Assembly (NCBI RefSeq): GCF_031884435.1
Contig: NZ_CP134778.1
Coordinates: forward strand, 124,001-188,000
Length of the DNA stretch: 64,000 nt
Reading direction: 5' to 3'
DNA from: Bosea sp. 685
GTDB lineage: Bacteria; Pseudomonadota; Alphaproteobacteria; Rhizobiales; Beijerinckiaceae
In this document: piece by piece, positions 47,930-57,599 of the stretch
Position numbering within the stretch: the first letter of the stretch is position 1
Layout: every line of letters starts with the position of its first letter
Made by a program: the position numbers and the translations under genes
The notes under the pieces: model-generated
What the model saw: the letters and a program-made list of their open reading frames with translations, nothing else
Database searches by the model: none
Told to the model about the DNA's origin: nothing

Positions 47930-48652
47930 ATGAAGGCGCCACTGCTTCTCATTTCGGGTATGCTGTGCGACGAGACGGTGTGGCTGCCGACAGCCCACGC
48001 GTTGAACGACGCAGCTGATATCCAGATCATCAACCTGGGCGTCACCGACTCGGTGGAGGCTATGGCCGAAGGCGTCCTCGCCCGGGCGCCGCAGCGCTTT
48101 GCCTTGGCCGGCCACTCGCTCGGCGGACGCGTCGTATTGGAGGTTGCGCGTCGCGCCCCGGAACGGGTCGCTTTGCTCGGACTGTTCGGAACGGCATACC
48201 GAGGACGCGCCGCAGGGCCGGCTGGTCAGGCGGAGACGGCGGCGCGAGAAGCGATGCTCGTCAAGGCAAGGGCCGAGGGACTCCGGACGTTCGGCGAACA
48301 ATGGGCGGCGCGTATGCTGCATTCCGATCGGCTCGCCGACCCTCGGACTGTGGAGCCGATCGTCGCGATGGTCGAGAAGCAGGGCCTGGCGGCCTTGGAA
48401 GCGCAAGTTCGCATGGGCCTCGCCCGACCGGATGCCGCCGATCTGCTCCCGCGGATAGGTTGCAGGACGTTGATCCTGGCTGCCCGCGACGACGCGGCCA
48501 TGCCGCTCGGACCCCATGAGGAAATGGCAAACGCAATTCCAGATGCCGAGTTGGTCGTCGTCGAGCGCAGCGGGCACCTGCTCACATACGAGCGGCCCGA
48601 CGCTTGTGCAAACGCGATCCAGCGCTGGCTGGGCGCATTTTCCCAGACATAA
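47930..48652 (+). CDS. Alpha/beta hydrolase in the hpa cluster
   Basis: A 240-residue alpha/beta-hydrolase: nucleophile elbow GHSLGG, acid region LAARDDAAMP, catalytic His in VVERSGHLLTYERP. First gene of the plus-strand hpa operon, directly behind operator 2. It is not a standard member of the homoprotocatechuate pathway; it could release the pathway substrate from an ester or amide (inference). Confidence 0.87.
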   Translation: MKAPLLLISGMLCDETVWLPTAHALNDAADIQIINLGVTDSVEAMAEGVLARAPQRFALAGHSLGGRVVLEVARRAPERVALLGLFGTAYRGRAAGPAGQAETAAREAMLVKARAEGLRTFGEQWAARMLHSDRLADPRTVEPIVAMVEKQGLAALEAQVRMGLARPDAADLLPRIGCRTLILAARDDAAMPLGPHEEMANAIPDAELVVVERSGHLLTYERPDACANAIQRWLGAFSQT

Positions 48653-48695
48653 CCCGTCCCCAACCAAGGATCGGCTCTTCGCCGAATAGCCAGAC

Positions 48696-49094
48696 ATGCC
48701 ACACATCATCATCGAAGCCACGGCCACGGCGGCCAAGCTGGTAGCTCCCGCGCAACTCGTAGAAAGCCTCCATGAGGCCGCTTGCGCCGTTGAAGGCTAC
48801 CCCACGCCCGGCGTGCGCACGCGCCTTCATCTGATCGAGCATTTCAAAATGGCCGATGGAGATCCGGAGGGCGCGTTCGTCCATGTCAACATACGCATCG
48901 GCGGGGGATTTACGTCGGACGCCAAGCGCAAGGCGGCCGAAGTGCTCGCCGACCGCCTCTCGGCATTGTTCGATCCGTTTGTTGCGAACACGGCTATCGC
49001 GCTGTCCGTCGAGGTGACGGAACTCGACACGGATACGCGGGTCAACCGAAGCAACGTACGCGACCTGATGGCTCGCCGCGCGCTGCCGGCTTGA
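48696..49094 (+). CDS. hpaF: 5-Carboxymethyl-2-hydroxymuconate delta-isomerase
   Basis: A 132-residue tautomerase-fold isomerase beginning MPHIIIEATA; Pro at position 2 becomes the N-terminal catalytic proline after Met removal. Acts after dehydrogenation of the ring-cleavage product. Length and FVHVNIRIGGGFT agree with the family. Confidence 0.9.
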   Translation: MPHIIIEATATAAKLVAPAQLVESLHEAACAVEGYPTPGVRTRLHLIEHFKMADGDPEGAFVHVNIRIGGGFTSDAKRKAAEVLADRLSALFDPFVANTAIALSVEVTELDTDTRVNRSNVRDLMARRALPA

Positions 49095-49144
49095 TCGGCC
49101 CGCGCACGGGCGCCTCTCGCGCAAACAGGAGGATAACGTAGCGA

Positions 49145-50008
49145 ATGAGCCGATTCATCAGCTTCTCCCAGAGTGGCCAGCCCGGTTACGGCTTGGCCAC
49201 CGAGGCGGGCGTCGTCAATCTTTCAAGCCGCTATGCCGCGCGGTGGCCGACACTGCGGGAGGTCGTGGCCGAAGGTGCCCTGGAACGCCTCGCGGCAGCG
49301 GCGGACAAACTGCAGGCCGATTTTTCGGCGGACGCGATCGACTTCGAGATCCCGATTCCGTCGCCGGAGAAGATCATTTGCGTGGGGGTCAACTTTCCCG
49401 ACCGCAATGCCGAGTACAAGGATGGCTTCGACGCTCCACTCAACCCGTCGCTATTCGTGCGATTCCCCCGCTCCTTCACCGGACATGACACGCCGTTGAT
49501 CCGCCCGCCGGAAAGCCCGCAACTCGACTATGAAGGCGAGATCGTCGTCATCATAGGGAAGGGCGGGCGCCGCATCCCGGAGGCCGATGCCCTCGGCCAT
49601 GTTGCCGGCCTTTCCTTGGCGAACGAAGGTACGATCCGCGATTGGGTCCGACACGCAAAGTTCAACGTGACGCAAGGCAAGAATTTCGACCGCTCCGGCG
49701 CGATCGGCCCGTGGCTGATCCCGTTCCGCCACGAGGCTCAACTGGCCGACATCGGCCTTGAGACCCGTGTCAACGGGGAGCTCCGTCAAAGCGACCGAAG
49801 CAGCCGGATGGTTTTCTCGTTCCGAAAGATCATCGCCTACGTCTCGACGTTCACAACGCTGGTGCCCGGCGACATCATCCTGACGGGGACGCCGACCGGC
49901 GCAGGGGCCCGCTCGGACCCGCCCGTTTGGCTGAAACCTGGTGATGTCGTTTCCGTCGAAGCCGAGGGTATCGGTACGCTGCGGAACACCATTTCGGACG
50001 AGGAATGA
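49145..50008 (+). CDS. hpaG: Fumarylacetoacetase-family decarboxylase/isomerase (HpaG-like)
   Basis: A 287-residue FAH-fold enzyme. The metal-binding core is CVGVNFPDRNAEY, LDYEGEIVVIIG and the C-terminal GDIILTGTPTGAG. In this context it is the 5-oxopent-3-ene-1,2,5-tricarboxylate decarboxylase step. Other FAH-family hydrolases look alike, so the assignment rests on neighbours. The stop overlaps the next start (ATGA). Confidence 0.85.
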   Translation: MSRFISFSQSGQPGYGLATEAGVVNLSSRYAARWPTLREVVAEGALERLAAAADKLQADFSADAIDFEIPIPSPEKIICVGVNFPDRNAEYKDGFDAPLNPSLFVRFPRSFTGHDTPLIRPPESPQLDYEGEIVVIIGKGGRRIPEADALGHVAGLSLANEGTIRDWVRHAKFNVTQGKNFDRSGAIGPWLIPFRHEAQLADIGLETRVNGELRQSDRSSRMVFSFRKIIAYVSTFTTLVPGDIILTGTPTGAGARSDPPVWLKPGDVVSVEAEGIGTLRNTISDEE

Positions 50009-50814
50009 GCGTGCTCTCCGCTAACGAGGTCACCGCTGCAGCCGACAGCCTGGACGTAGCGGAGAGGACGCGGGTTCAAACCGGTCTACTTTCGCTGAGG
50101 CATCCCGGCATGACGATGGACGATGCCTATGCCATCCAAGCGGCATGGGTGAAACGAAAGCTCGCGGCCGGCCGCAAGGTCATAGGGTGGAAGATCGGGC
50201 TCACGTCGAAGGCCATGCAGTCCGCGCTTAACATCGACAATCCCGATTCCGGCGTTCTTCTGGACGACATGCTGTTCGCCGACGGAGCGACCGTATCGAA
50301 TGACCGCTTCATCCAGCCCCGCATCGAGGCCGAGATCGCCTACGTGATGAAGGAACCGCTGAAGGGGCCGAACGTCAGCCTGTTCGATGTTCTGAACGCG
50401 ACGGACTACGTTACGCCCGCGCTCGAGATACTCGACACGCGCATTCTCAGGGTGGATCCGGAGACGAACAAGGCTCGGACCATCGTCGACACCATTTCAG
50501 ACAATGCCGCCAATGCCGGCATTGTTCTGGGCGGCCGCGCGGTTCGGCCAGACCAGGCCGATCTGCGGTGGGTCGGTGCCATCGTGTCCCGCAACGGCCA
50601 AGTCGAGGAGACCGGGCTTGGAGCAGGCGTGTTGAACGACCCCTCGCGCGCCATAGCTTGGCTTGCCAACCGATTGGCCGAGTATGGCGACCATATCGAA
50701 GCCGGGCAGGTCGTCCTGGCCGGTTCCTTCATTCGCCCGATCGAGGCCCGCCACGGCGACACGATCGTCGCAGACTACGGGCCGCTCGGCACGGTGAGCT
50801 GCTTTTTCCGGTAG
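50005..50814 (+). CDS. hpaH: 2-Oxo-hept-4-ene-1,7-dioate hydratase
   Basis: A 269-residue hydratase of the MhpD/HpaH family (GWKIGLTSKAMQSALNIDNPDSGVL; RIEAEIAYVMKEPL; AGSFIRPIEARHGDTIVADYG). Adds water before aldol cleavage. Last intact gene of the cluster; the aldolase (hpaI) and semialdehyde dehydrogenase (hpaE) genes are not in the window. Confidence 0.9.
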   Translation: MSVLSANEVTAAADSLDVAERTRVQTGLLSLRHPGMTMDDAYAIQAAWVKRKLAAGRKVIGWKIGLTSKAMQSALNIDNPDSGVLLDDMLFADGATVSNDRFIQPRIEAEIAYVMKEPLKGPNVSLFDVLNATDYVTPALEILDTRILRVDPETNKARTIVDTISDNAANAGIVLGGRAVRPDQADLRWVGAIVSRNGQVEETGLGAGVLNDPSRAIAWLANRLAEYGDHIEAGQVVLAGSFIRPIEARHGDTIVADYGPLGTVSCFFR

Positions 50815-50878
50815 CGCCTTCCTTCTCAGCTCGTTTCAAGGTCGGAATGATAAACGTCAACGATCTGTCTCTCCGGAA

Positions 50879-50965
50879 GTCAACATCCTGACCGAGGGGT
50901 CGATTCATCCCGATCCGACGCATGCGGTGCACATGGCGATCGCCGCTCGTATCGCAGTGCTAGGC
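50879..50965 (+). pseudogene. N-terminal remnant of an XRE regulator
   Basis: Encodes VNILTEGSIHPDPTHAVHMA, then IAARIAVLG, nearly the same as the N-terminus of the XRE-cupin gene at 30737 (VNIMTDGSTDPDPTRAVHAA, IAGRIALLR). The similarity stops before the helix-turn-helix, about 80 bases ahead of the ISNCY end, so insertion probably removed the rest. Confidence 0.75.
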
Positions 50966-51280
50966 GCAGGCCATTCAAAATCACTCCAGACGTAACTTAT
51001 TGATTCAACGCATGGAATACGCTCGGCTACGGCTGCCTGTTGTCGGTCCCGGTTAGAGAAGTCGCATTCTGTCCCCGTTAGAAATGTCACTCGGGCCGGT
51101 TTTCCAGCCAAGCTCAAGCAGCGCGGCGGAGCTGGTCAGGGTTGCACAGCCGCGCTGCGGCACTGCCACAATCGACTGGCCGGGCCGCGGTTTCTCGGCC
51201 AAAGCACAGCCGGTGAGATCTGCGGGGATGGATCCTGAGCTGAGCTCAGCTCACGACCCATATCGGACCCTCCGCTGGTG

Positions 51281-51760
51281 TCACGACAACGCTGAAAGTA
51301 GTCGTTTAGCGGCGACGGGGCGATAGAATTCCAGAAATCTTTGTGTATTCCAGTAGCAACTGGATCCTTCAATGGCGGTAGCATGCCAAATTTCTCGACT
51401 CTTGTGCCCCGTGTATAGCGCGGTGTGAAGCGAAATCACGTAGTCATCACTTGAGCTAAAGGTGGCTCGTCCGCAGTTAACCTCCACACCGCGGCGGTCC
51501 TTCAAACGTTCAGAAAAGATAACGTCACCGTCTCTCAAACGCTCGAAATCGAATTGCTGGTCTACATCGATAACGAAGATGCCTGTTTGGTTAAATATCT
51601 CAGGGCACAACACACGATCCGGCTCAAGAAATTCTCCCCTCATTGAGAAAAGATACAGTTGAACCGCTCGGCGGCAGTTGCCCTCGTCCCATTCGCCTGC
51701 AAGCTCGTCGGCAGAACCAAGGGGGCCCGCATCAAACCGATAGTCAAACTTCTTCATCAT
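51281..51760 (-). CDS. Hypothetical protein inside the ISNCY ends
   Basis: A 159-residue soluble protein starting Met-Met-Lys-Lys, with a GGAGGT ribosome site about 9 bases ahead, so probably expressed. Features: DEGNCRRAVQLYLFSMRGEF, FVIDVDQQFDFERL and a C-terminal FLEFYRPVAAKRLL. More AT-rich than its neighbours. No family recognised; size and acidity recall immunity proteins of polymorphic toxins, but that is only an impression. Confidence 0.6.
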   Translation of the reverse strand: MMKKFDYRFDAGPLGSADELAGEWDEGNCRRAVQLYLFSMRGEFLEPDRVLCPEIFNQTGIFVIDVDQQFDFERLRDGDVIFSERLKDRRGVEVNCGRATFSSSDDYVISLHTALYTGHKSREIWHATAIEGSSCYWNTQRFLEFYRPVAAKRLLSALS

Positions 51761-51910
51761 CGATTCACGACCTCCATTGCGCTCAGATCGTGATCGGAGG
51801 CTTCAGGCGAAGCAATCCCTGTCGAAGCGCTTGCAGTCGATAAGAGGACGTCCGGTCCTCAGCCACCCGCATCTGAAAGCTGCCAGTCCGCAACCCACCC
51901 ATCTAACACA

Positions 51911-52829
51911 TCACGGATTGTCCGGCTGCCCGCCTCGCTCGCCCGCCTTGAAGATGCTCTTGCCCTGGCCTTGTCGCCGAGGAGCACGGCCACTGCGCTC
52001 CATGTTGAGCTCCTTCTGGCGCTCGGCAATGTAGGCCAGCGCCGGCCCCAGGCGCTTGTTCTCGACGATGGCAGCCTGGTCGACCTGCCGGACTTTGTCG
52101 AAGGTCCGGTAGGGCAGGTCGAGGCCCTGGTGCCGGATAGCAAACCGACCATCCGGATAATCGAAGATCGTTACGCGCTGGCGGGCGAGGGGACGCGTCA
52201 CCGGCGTCGGCTTGAGGATGAACAGCATCTTGTCGTATTGAAGCGTCAGGCTCTGGGAGACTGTCCGCTCTTCCTTCCAGGCAAAAGCCTCGTCGACATC
52301 GTCGTCCCCAGCAAGCGGGCGATGCAGATCCTTAGACGAGCAGGGTGCATTGCGGGCCACGGTCCTCAAACCACCAATGCTGTGAGCCGTCGATCTGGAC
52401 GAGTTCGCCGACGCAGTCGCGCCGGTAGCGCGGCTGGTGTACCGGCTTGAGCCGCTCCCGTCGATCGCGCCAGATCCCGTCGGCGATCATCCAGCGTCGC
52501 ACGGTCTCGACGCCCAGCCGTAGCCCATGGCGCTCGGCGAGCTTCTCGGCCGCCAGCGTCGGACCAAAATCGAGGTAGTTGGTCCTGATCAGCACGATGG
52601 CCTGGGTCCGGACGAGCGCGGGATAGGATCGGTTGCTCGGCTTGCCTCGCTTCTTGGAAACCAGCGCCGCAGGGCCACCAGCGTGATAGGCGCGTAACAG
52701 CCGAAAGATTTGGCGCGCCGTCACGCCCAGGAGCTGCGCCGCTTCGCCTGTTCGGATCCGCTCCGCCAGCAAATCCTTCAGCACATGAACCCGATCGATC
52801 TCCGTTCGGCTCATCGATAACACCGTCAT
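51911..52829 (-). pseudogene. ISNCY transposase with internal deletion
   Basis: The N-terminal part (MTVLSMSRTEIDRVHVLKDL, helix-turn-helix, VGELVQIDGSQHWWFEDRGP with the first catalytic Asp) runs to about 52335. The C-terminal part (SKDLHRPLAGDDDVDEAFAW...LILKPTPVTRPLARQRV-type tail) continues in another frame. The middle with the other catalytic acids is missing, roughly 190 codons by comparison with intact relatives from memory. The protein is inactive. Confidence 0.85.
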
Positions 52830-52922
52830 CGCACGCAACTCCCCAGCCGCAACGCCGAGGAAAAAATGACATGTCTAATGAGGAGAGGCGCGACCCTTCT
52901 AACGGGGTTTGTGAGTTCTCGC

Positions 52923-54014
52923 TGAAGCGCGACTTGCGGCTGGGCGATCCTATCCGACGGCCCGCATCTGGGCGAGGAGCTTCTGCCGGAAGACTTCCGC
53001 CGGCGTCTTGTAGCCAAGGCACTTTCGCGGCGTGGTGTTCAATCGCTCGCAGATGTCCTTCAGCTCCTGGTCGGTGATGGAGAGGGGATCGACGTCTCTC
53101 GATAGCCATTTCCTGGCTCGTGCGTTCATGTTCTCGACGGTGCCCTTCTGCCAGGGCGATTGCGGGTCGCAGAACCAGGTCTGGGCTCCGATCCCGGCTT
53201 GGAGATAGGGCCAGTCGGTGAACTCCGTGCCGCGGTCGAAGGTGATCGAGCGGCGTGCGCGATGGGGCAGGGCGCGCATCACGCTGATGAGCCGCTCCAT
53301 GATCGGCCGCGATTGCCGGTCGTTGTTGCGTAGCAGAACGGCGAAGCGGCTGACCCGTTCGACCAGCGATGTCACATTCGCTTTGCCGAACTTCTGACGG
53401 AACTGGATGAGATCGCACTCCCAGTGCCCAAACTGCTTTCGGTCGGCGACGACGTCCGGGCGGCGCAGGATGTTCAGCTCCGGGCTGAAGCGCTGCCCAT
53501 GCCGGCGCCTGGCATGCCGCGGGCGGCGGCGCGCGCGGTGTTCCGGCAGATGCCGCCAGAGCTTGATGGCCTGACCGTCCGCCGAATAGGCGAACTTGTA
53601 GATCGTCTCGTGGCTGACCGAGATCGGATGACGCTCGAGCCGCATCCGGCCCGCGATCTGCTGTGGCGACCAGCCGTGCTGAATCCGTTCGATGATCGAT
53701 TGGCGCACATGAGAGAAGCGCGCGAGCTTCCTGAGCCTCGTGCGCCGCTCGCGGGCCATGTCATGCGCCGTTACGCGATGGTAGCCGTCGAGCTCCGGCC
53801 ATTCCTTGTCAATGAAGGCGTTGCGCCGCAGCTCCCGGAAAATCGTCGAGCGATGCCGGCCGAGCTTCTCCGCAATGACATCGACGCTCAATCCCATGCC
53901 GCGCCATCGGGCGAGCTTGCGACGGTCGTTCAGGTCCATCTGGGAGTAGGTGCGTTGCATCGCTGCGTTCCTGCGGCTGATAACCCATTGGGATCATTCG
54001 CAAGTCGCACTTCA
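52923..54014 (-). mobile_element. IS30-family insertion sequence
   Basis: About 1.09 kb bounded by 16-base inverted repeats TGAAGCGCGACTTGCG (52923-52938) and, inverted, TGAAGTGCGACTTGCG (53999-54014), with one mismatch. It contains one full transposase gene. It abuts the right end of the ISNCY element. No clear target duplication was seen. Confidence 0.85.
52950..53960 (-). CDS. IS30-family transposase
   Basis: A 336-residue transposase that looks intact. The N-terminal helix-turn-helix is LGRHRSTIFRELRRN; the DDE core has FGHWECDLIQF (first Asp), FDRGTEFTDW (second Asp) and the Glu in SPWQKGTVENMNARARKWL, followed by the family CLGYKTPAEVF. It moves the element by cut/copy through a circular intermediate. 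Upstream ATG at 53960. Confidence 0.93.
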   Translation of the reverse strand: MQRTYSQMDLNDRRKLARWRGMGLSVDVIAEKLGRHRSTIFRELRRNAFIDKEWPELDGYHRVTAHDMARERRTRLRKLARFSHVRQSIIERIQHGWSPQQIAGRMRLERHPISVSHETIYKFAYSADGQAIKLWRHLPEHRARRRPRHARRRHGQRFSPELNILRRPDVVADRKQFGHWECDLIQFRQKFGKANVTSLVERVSRFAVLLRNNDRQSRPIMERLISVMRALPHRARRSITFDRGTEFTDWPYLQAGIGAQTWFCDPQSPWQKGTVENMNARARKWLSRDVDPLSITDQELKDICERLNTTPRKCLGYKTPAEVFRQKLLAQMRAVG

Positions 54015-54281
54015 AACTTGAACCGACCGTTCTACAGATGTGACTCGCATAAGGTTTGTTATGGAACCTGGTCGCTGCGCGATCGGATGCTCCAAAGGGT
54101 AAAGTTGGCCCATTCCTGACCTCCTGAACGTCGGGTTCTGGGCGGTCAGATTTCGTGGCAGGCCCCGCTGCGGGAGTTGGCCCTTAGCGGGCCGCTCGGA
54201 ATGAGTGCTTTTCGGTGAACTGCCGTGGTTCAGGGCAACAGTAGAGTAAGCTCGATTGTCTCACGCAGCGGCTGGAAGGAT

Positions 54282-57200
54282 TCATGAATCTGTCGATATC
54301 GCCGCCATATCCAGTCGCTTGAGAGCTGCAATCGCATCCGCGGCGAACGGGTGCCCACGGCTGCGTTTCCGCAGCCGTTCAATGTCGCTGCGATCGCCGT
54401 AATGCCCGATGACCTGAAACGCGAAATTCGTCCCCTTCTCGCGAAACGGAGCGCGGTGGAAAAACAGCGGCTGTTCTCCTTCATCGACAAAGCGGCGCAT
54501 AAGCGTGAGGCTCTCTTCCACGAAGGCACCGACCAAGTTGAGCGTGCCGCTTGCTCCATCGCGCGTACGTTCCGACCAATCATCCGTGAGTGCACCGACG
54601 ATCTCGCTAAAACACCCGACAACGAGCTGGACAGGCATCGCGCGAAGGAACTCCCAAGCCAAAGCCGCCTGCGCCAGATCTTCTGGCAAGCGCGATTCCG
54701 CCGCGTAAACGAGCATACGCAGATGGCCAAGGCACATTTCCGCCGGCGTTCCGGTCGCGATGGGGGCAAGGCCGGCTCGATGGCGAGCAAGAAAGCGGAT
54801 TGCGGCAACGAAGCCTGCCCATTCCTCCTGCGCAAATGGATTGGCGTTCTCGGGAAGACAGGAAAACGCCTTGAGCAGTTCCGCGTCGTTGGGATCGTTG
54901 AAGGCTGCGACTGTTCTGACCAGCCAGCCGAAGCTGCCTGAATGCCGCACCGACGGAGCACGCAGTGCTCGGCAGAACAGGAGGTGTCTCTGGCTATCTT
55001 CCAGCTCGTGTATCGCTTCGCCATAGAGGGTGTCATAGGGATGGTCGAACATGCTGACCGCAACCGTCAGGGCTAGGTCCGGGTTGACCGCGCTGACATC
55101 ACTCTGCAGAACCTCAACAAGCTCGGCCGCAATCTGCTGCCGCTGCCGATCGTCAGGATCCTCGATCGCACCGAGGATCTTCAAGGCATCGATGATACTA
55201 CTATTGATCCCCACGTTGGTGGGGCTGACCTCCAGCGCTGTAATAGCTTCGGTGAGCTGCTGGATGACGGGATCTGGCGCCGACCGCGCATAGCCGACAG
55301 AATCCAGCATCGCCAGCTGTACATGGTAGGGCTCGAAGCGAAACCGCTCACGGAACAGATAAATCAGCTCTTCGGCAAAACGTTCGTCCGGGGCGTCGCG
55401 GAACCGTCGCCGGCCCTCGAGGAAAAACAGCAACTGCCCGGAACTTAGCGTCTCAACATTCCAAGAGTAGCTGGCCATACCGAGGCCAGCAGGTTCAAGG
55501 CCGCGCTGCGTCGCACGCGCGACACGGGTAAATCCAATCTGGGGGCCAAAGCCATAATAGGCCAATGCAAAACTCTGGCTACGAAATGGAAATCGATGCT
55601 GCCTGGCCAAGGATGCCCAGCGCTCTCGCTCGCCTGCAAGGCGCTCATCCATCGCTGCACAGAGTGACAGATAGGCCTGAATGCTGGCGCCCGATGCCGC
55701 ACGTAGTCCGATGGCGGCCAATTGCGCTATTTGCGCGTCGGTCCACGCCTCGCGCGCACTTTCCTGCCACTCAAGGCGGGTCGCATCGCCGTCGATGGTC
55801 AGCTGAAGGTTTGCCGAGCGTATTTCGTCGACACATGCCGCGGCGCTTCGGTCTATAAGGTCCGATGCAGCCGCGGCCGCAATAGGACCGCACAAGCCTT
55901 CGGCGCAGCGCGCCAGCAGACGGGCGTCTGCCGTCTCCTCAAGGAGCTGGCGAGAGACGCTGCCATCGTCGATGGCAGCGATTACGTCTTCGGCCAGGGG
56001 CTGAACGAGCGGCGTGGAAAGGCGCCAGGCAAAAGCTAGCGGATCGGACGAAGCCACTCTGGCTAGCGCACCAGCCGCGCAGGCGTTTTGAAGCATTTCA
56101 TGGGCGAAGGAGACGCGGCCGGCTCGCCGAGCCAACAGACCAGCTGAGAACAGCCGATCACACTCGGCAACACCAATATCCTGCGTGCGCATGAAATCGT
56201 CGAACTGCGCTTCAGAGAAGGAGAAGGCCACCTGCTCGTGCAGGGCAGAAGCAAACTCGCGCAGTGCCCGTGCGCCCAGCCGCGCGTGCTGGCCCAGCAG
56301 CTTTCTTGCGAACTGATCGATCAGAAGCGGCCGGGTGATTCCGGTACGCAATTCACTGCCAATCTCACCGACGATTTTCGCTTCAATGCCGGACATGATC
56401 GCACGCAGCACTTCCTCGGCAATCGCCGGGAGCGCGCCGCCGGCAGAGACCGCAATGCGCTGCTTCAGCCCGAGGCTAGGGCGATTGGCTGCTACCGTAT
56501 TGAGGCCACCGAACATGGTGGGCTTGGGATCCTGCGAGGTCAGGATCAGCCTGGCCTGAAAGCGCCGCGCCAGAGCCCTGATGCCGCGCAATGCGTCGCG
56601 TGCGTCGGCGCCGAATTCATTGCAGCCGTCAACAATGAGAAAAACGCTCAAGTCGCTCTGTGCGACCGCACGGAACAATTGCTGGGGCTCAATATCCACG
56701 AGCAGCGCCAATTCGCGGCGTAGGCTTGCGGACCAGCTGCCCCAGAAATTCTTCGCTGCTAGGAAAAAGGTTGGATGGCCAGCTGCCGCCAATTCAGATG
56801 CGAGCCACGCGGCTCGCAGAGATTTCCCACACCCCGAGGGCCCACTAACAAAACATCCCGTCTCGGACCACGCAGCCACCCGCAACGCGTCGCGTTCGTC
56901 CTCGCTCTCCGGAAGCCAGGCCGCGGCATCCTCAACGTGCTCGGCAACGACCGCCGCGCGATACCGGGCGATCAGCGCCAGCCGATCTGCTTCCTTACCC
57001 TCCGCAACCGCCTCCCCAAGCGTTGCCGGTTCCAACGAGAGGTGCCGGGCAAATTCAGACCAGCGGTCGAGCGGCCAAGGGTTTCCGTTGCCGTCCGGAA
57101 ATACTGCGAGAAACGGCTCAATCTCCAGAATCCGCGTTTTGAAATCGCCTCTGGGCAACTGCGATCCCGTGGGAATTCTTCCGGCGAACACCACAACGCC

Positions 57201-57572
57201 CTGCGGATAGTGCTGACCGATTGGGGTGAACGATTGCATCGCATCGCGGAGGCAAAATCGTGCATCGAGCGCCTGCTGGTAGGCATTGGGGTAGGCCGCC
57301 CACTCGCCCTGATGCGTCAGCCTAGCCCATTGACCATTGAGCTCCCCGCGCAGCGGCAGCCGGCTCTGTTTGACCTCGATGACACTGACTGACTCGGGGG
57401 TCGCGACGACGCAATCAAGCTGCCGTCCATTGACCATGATATTGGCAAGAACGACCGCCGAGATGCGCTGGCTCTCCAGTCGCGCAACAAGCGCGCGAAG
57501 GAAGACACGTTCGGATGCATGTGCGACGGGGCCGCCAAGATAAATTCGCAACGTGTGATCGACCGGCGGCAT
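54282..57572 (-). CDS. NERD nuclease-STAND ATPase, candidate defence protein
   Basis: A 1096-residue multidomain protein. Residues ~15-130 form a NERD (nuclease-related) domain with PD-(D/E)xK-like residues Asp53 and Glu67-x-Lys69 (QLDCVVATPE, SVIEVKQS). A P-loop NTPase follows: Walker A GPSGCGKS (244-251), Walker B SVFLIVDGCNEFG (309-321), then LILTSQ. The remaining ~650 residues are helix-rich without a known motif and may be the sensor. Nuclease + STAND + sensor is the plan of Avs-like antiphage proteins. It lies 27 bases after the CoiA-like nuclease gene; the ribosome site (GGAAGGA) is spaced rather far from the ATG. Family identity not confirmed. Confidence 0.8.
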   Translation of the reverse strand: MPPVDHTLRIYLGGPVAHASERVFLRALVARLESQRISAVVLANIMVNGRQLDCVVATPESVSVIEVKQSRLPLRGELNGQWARLTHQGEWAAYPNAYQQALDARFCLRDAMQSFTPIGQHYPQGVVVFAGRIPTGSQLPRGDFKTRILEIEPFLAVFPDGNGNPWPLDRWSEFARHLSLEPATLGEAVAEGKEADRLALIARYRAAVVAEHVEDAAAWLPESEDERDALRVAAWSETGCFVSGPSGCGKSLRAAWLASELAAAGHPTFFLAAKNFWGSWSASLRRELALLVDIEPQQLFRAVAQSDLSVFLIVDGCNEFGADARDALRGIRALARRFQARLILTSQDPKPTMFGGLNTVAANRPSLGLKQRIAVSAGGALPAIAEEVLRAIMSGIEAKIVGEIGSELRTGITRPLLIDQFARKLLGQHARLGARALREFASALHEQVAFSFSEAQFDDFMRTQDIGVAECDRLFSAGLLARRAGRVSFAHEMLQNACAAGALARVASSDPLAFAWRLSTPLVQPLAEDVIAAIDDGSVSRQLLEETADARLLARCAEGLCGPIAAAAASDLIDRSAAACVDEIRSANLQLTIDGDATRLEWQESAREAWTDAQIAQLAAIGLRAASGASIQAYLSLCAAMDERLAGERERWASLARQHRFPFRSQSFALAYYGFGPQIGFTRVARATQRGLEPAGLGMASYSWNVETLSSGQLLFFLEGRRRFRDAPDERFAEELIYLFRERFRFEPYHVQLAMLDSVGYARSAPDPVIQQLTEAITALEVSPTNVGINSSIIDALKILGAIEDPDDRQRQQIAAELVEVLQSDVSAVNPDLALTVAVSMFDHPYDTLYGEAIHELEDSQRHLLFCRALRAPSVRHSGSFGWLVRTVAAFNDPNDAELLKAFSCLPENANPFAQEEWAGFVAAIRFLARHRAGLAPIATGTPAEMCLGHLRMLVYAAESRLPEDLAQAALAWEFLRAMPVQLVVGCFSEIVGALTDDWSERTRDGASGTLNLVGAFVEESLTLMRRFVDEGEQPLFFHRAPFREKGTNFAFQVIGHYGDRSDIERLRKRSRGHPFAADAIAALKRLDMAAISTDS

Positions 57573-57599
57573 GGCGTGAGTGTACGTCCTTCCATTCTT

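Larger units (their letters stand above)
51045..52909 (-). mobile_element. ISNCY-type element remnant with passenger DNA
   Basis: Left end: two tandem copies of a motif, GTCCCGGTTAGAGAAGTC (51046-51063) and GTCCCCGTTAGAAATGTC (51071-51088). Right end: two inverted copies, GACATGTCTAATGAGGA (52868) and GACCCTTCTAACGGGGTT (52892). Between them lie the deleted transposase gene and an unrelated hypothetical gene. Boundaries are estimated from these repeats. Confidence 0.6.

Noticed and set aside
54015..54281. Another ISNCY end at about 54030
   Set aside because: CCGTTCTACAGATGTGACTCG resembles the end motif but only loosely; not enough to define an element.
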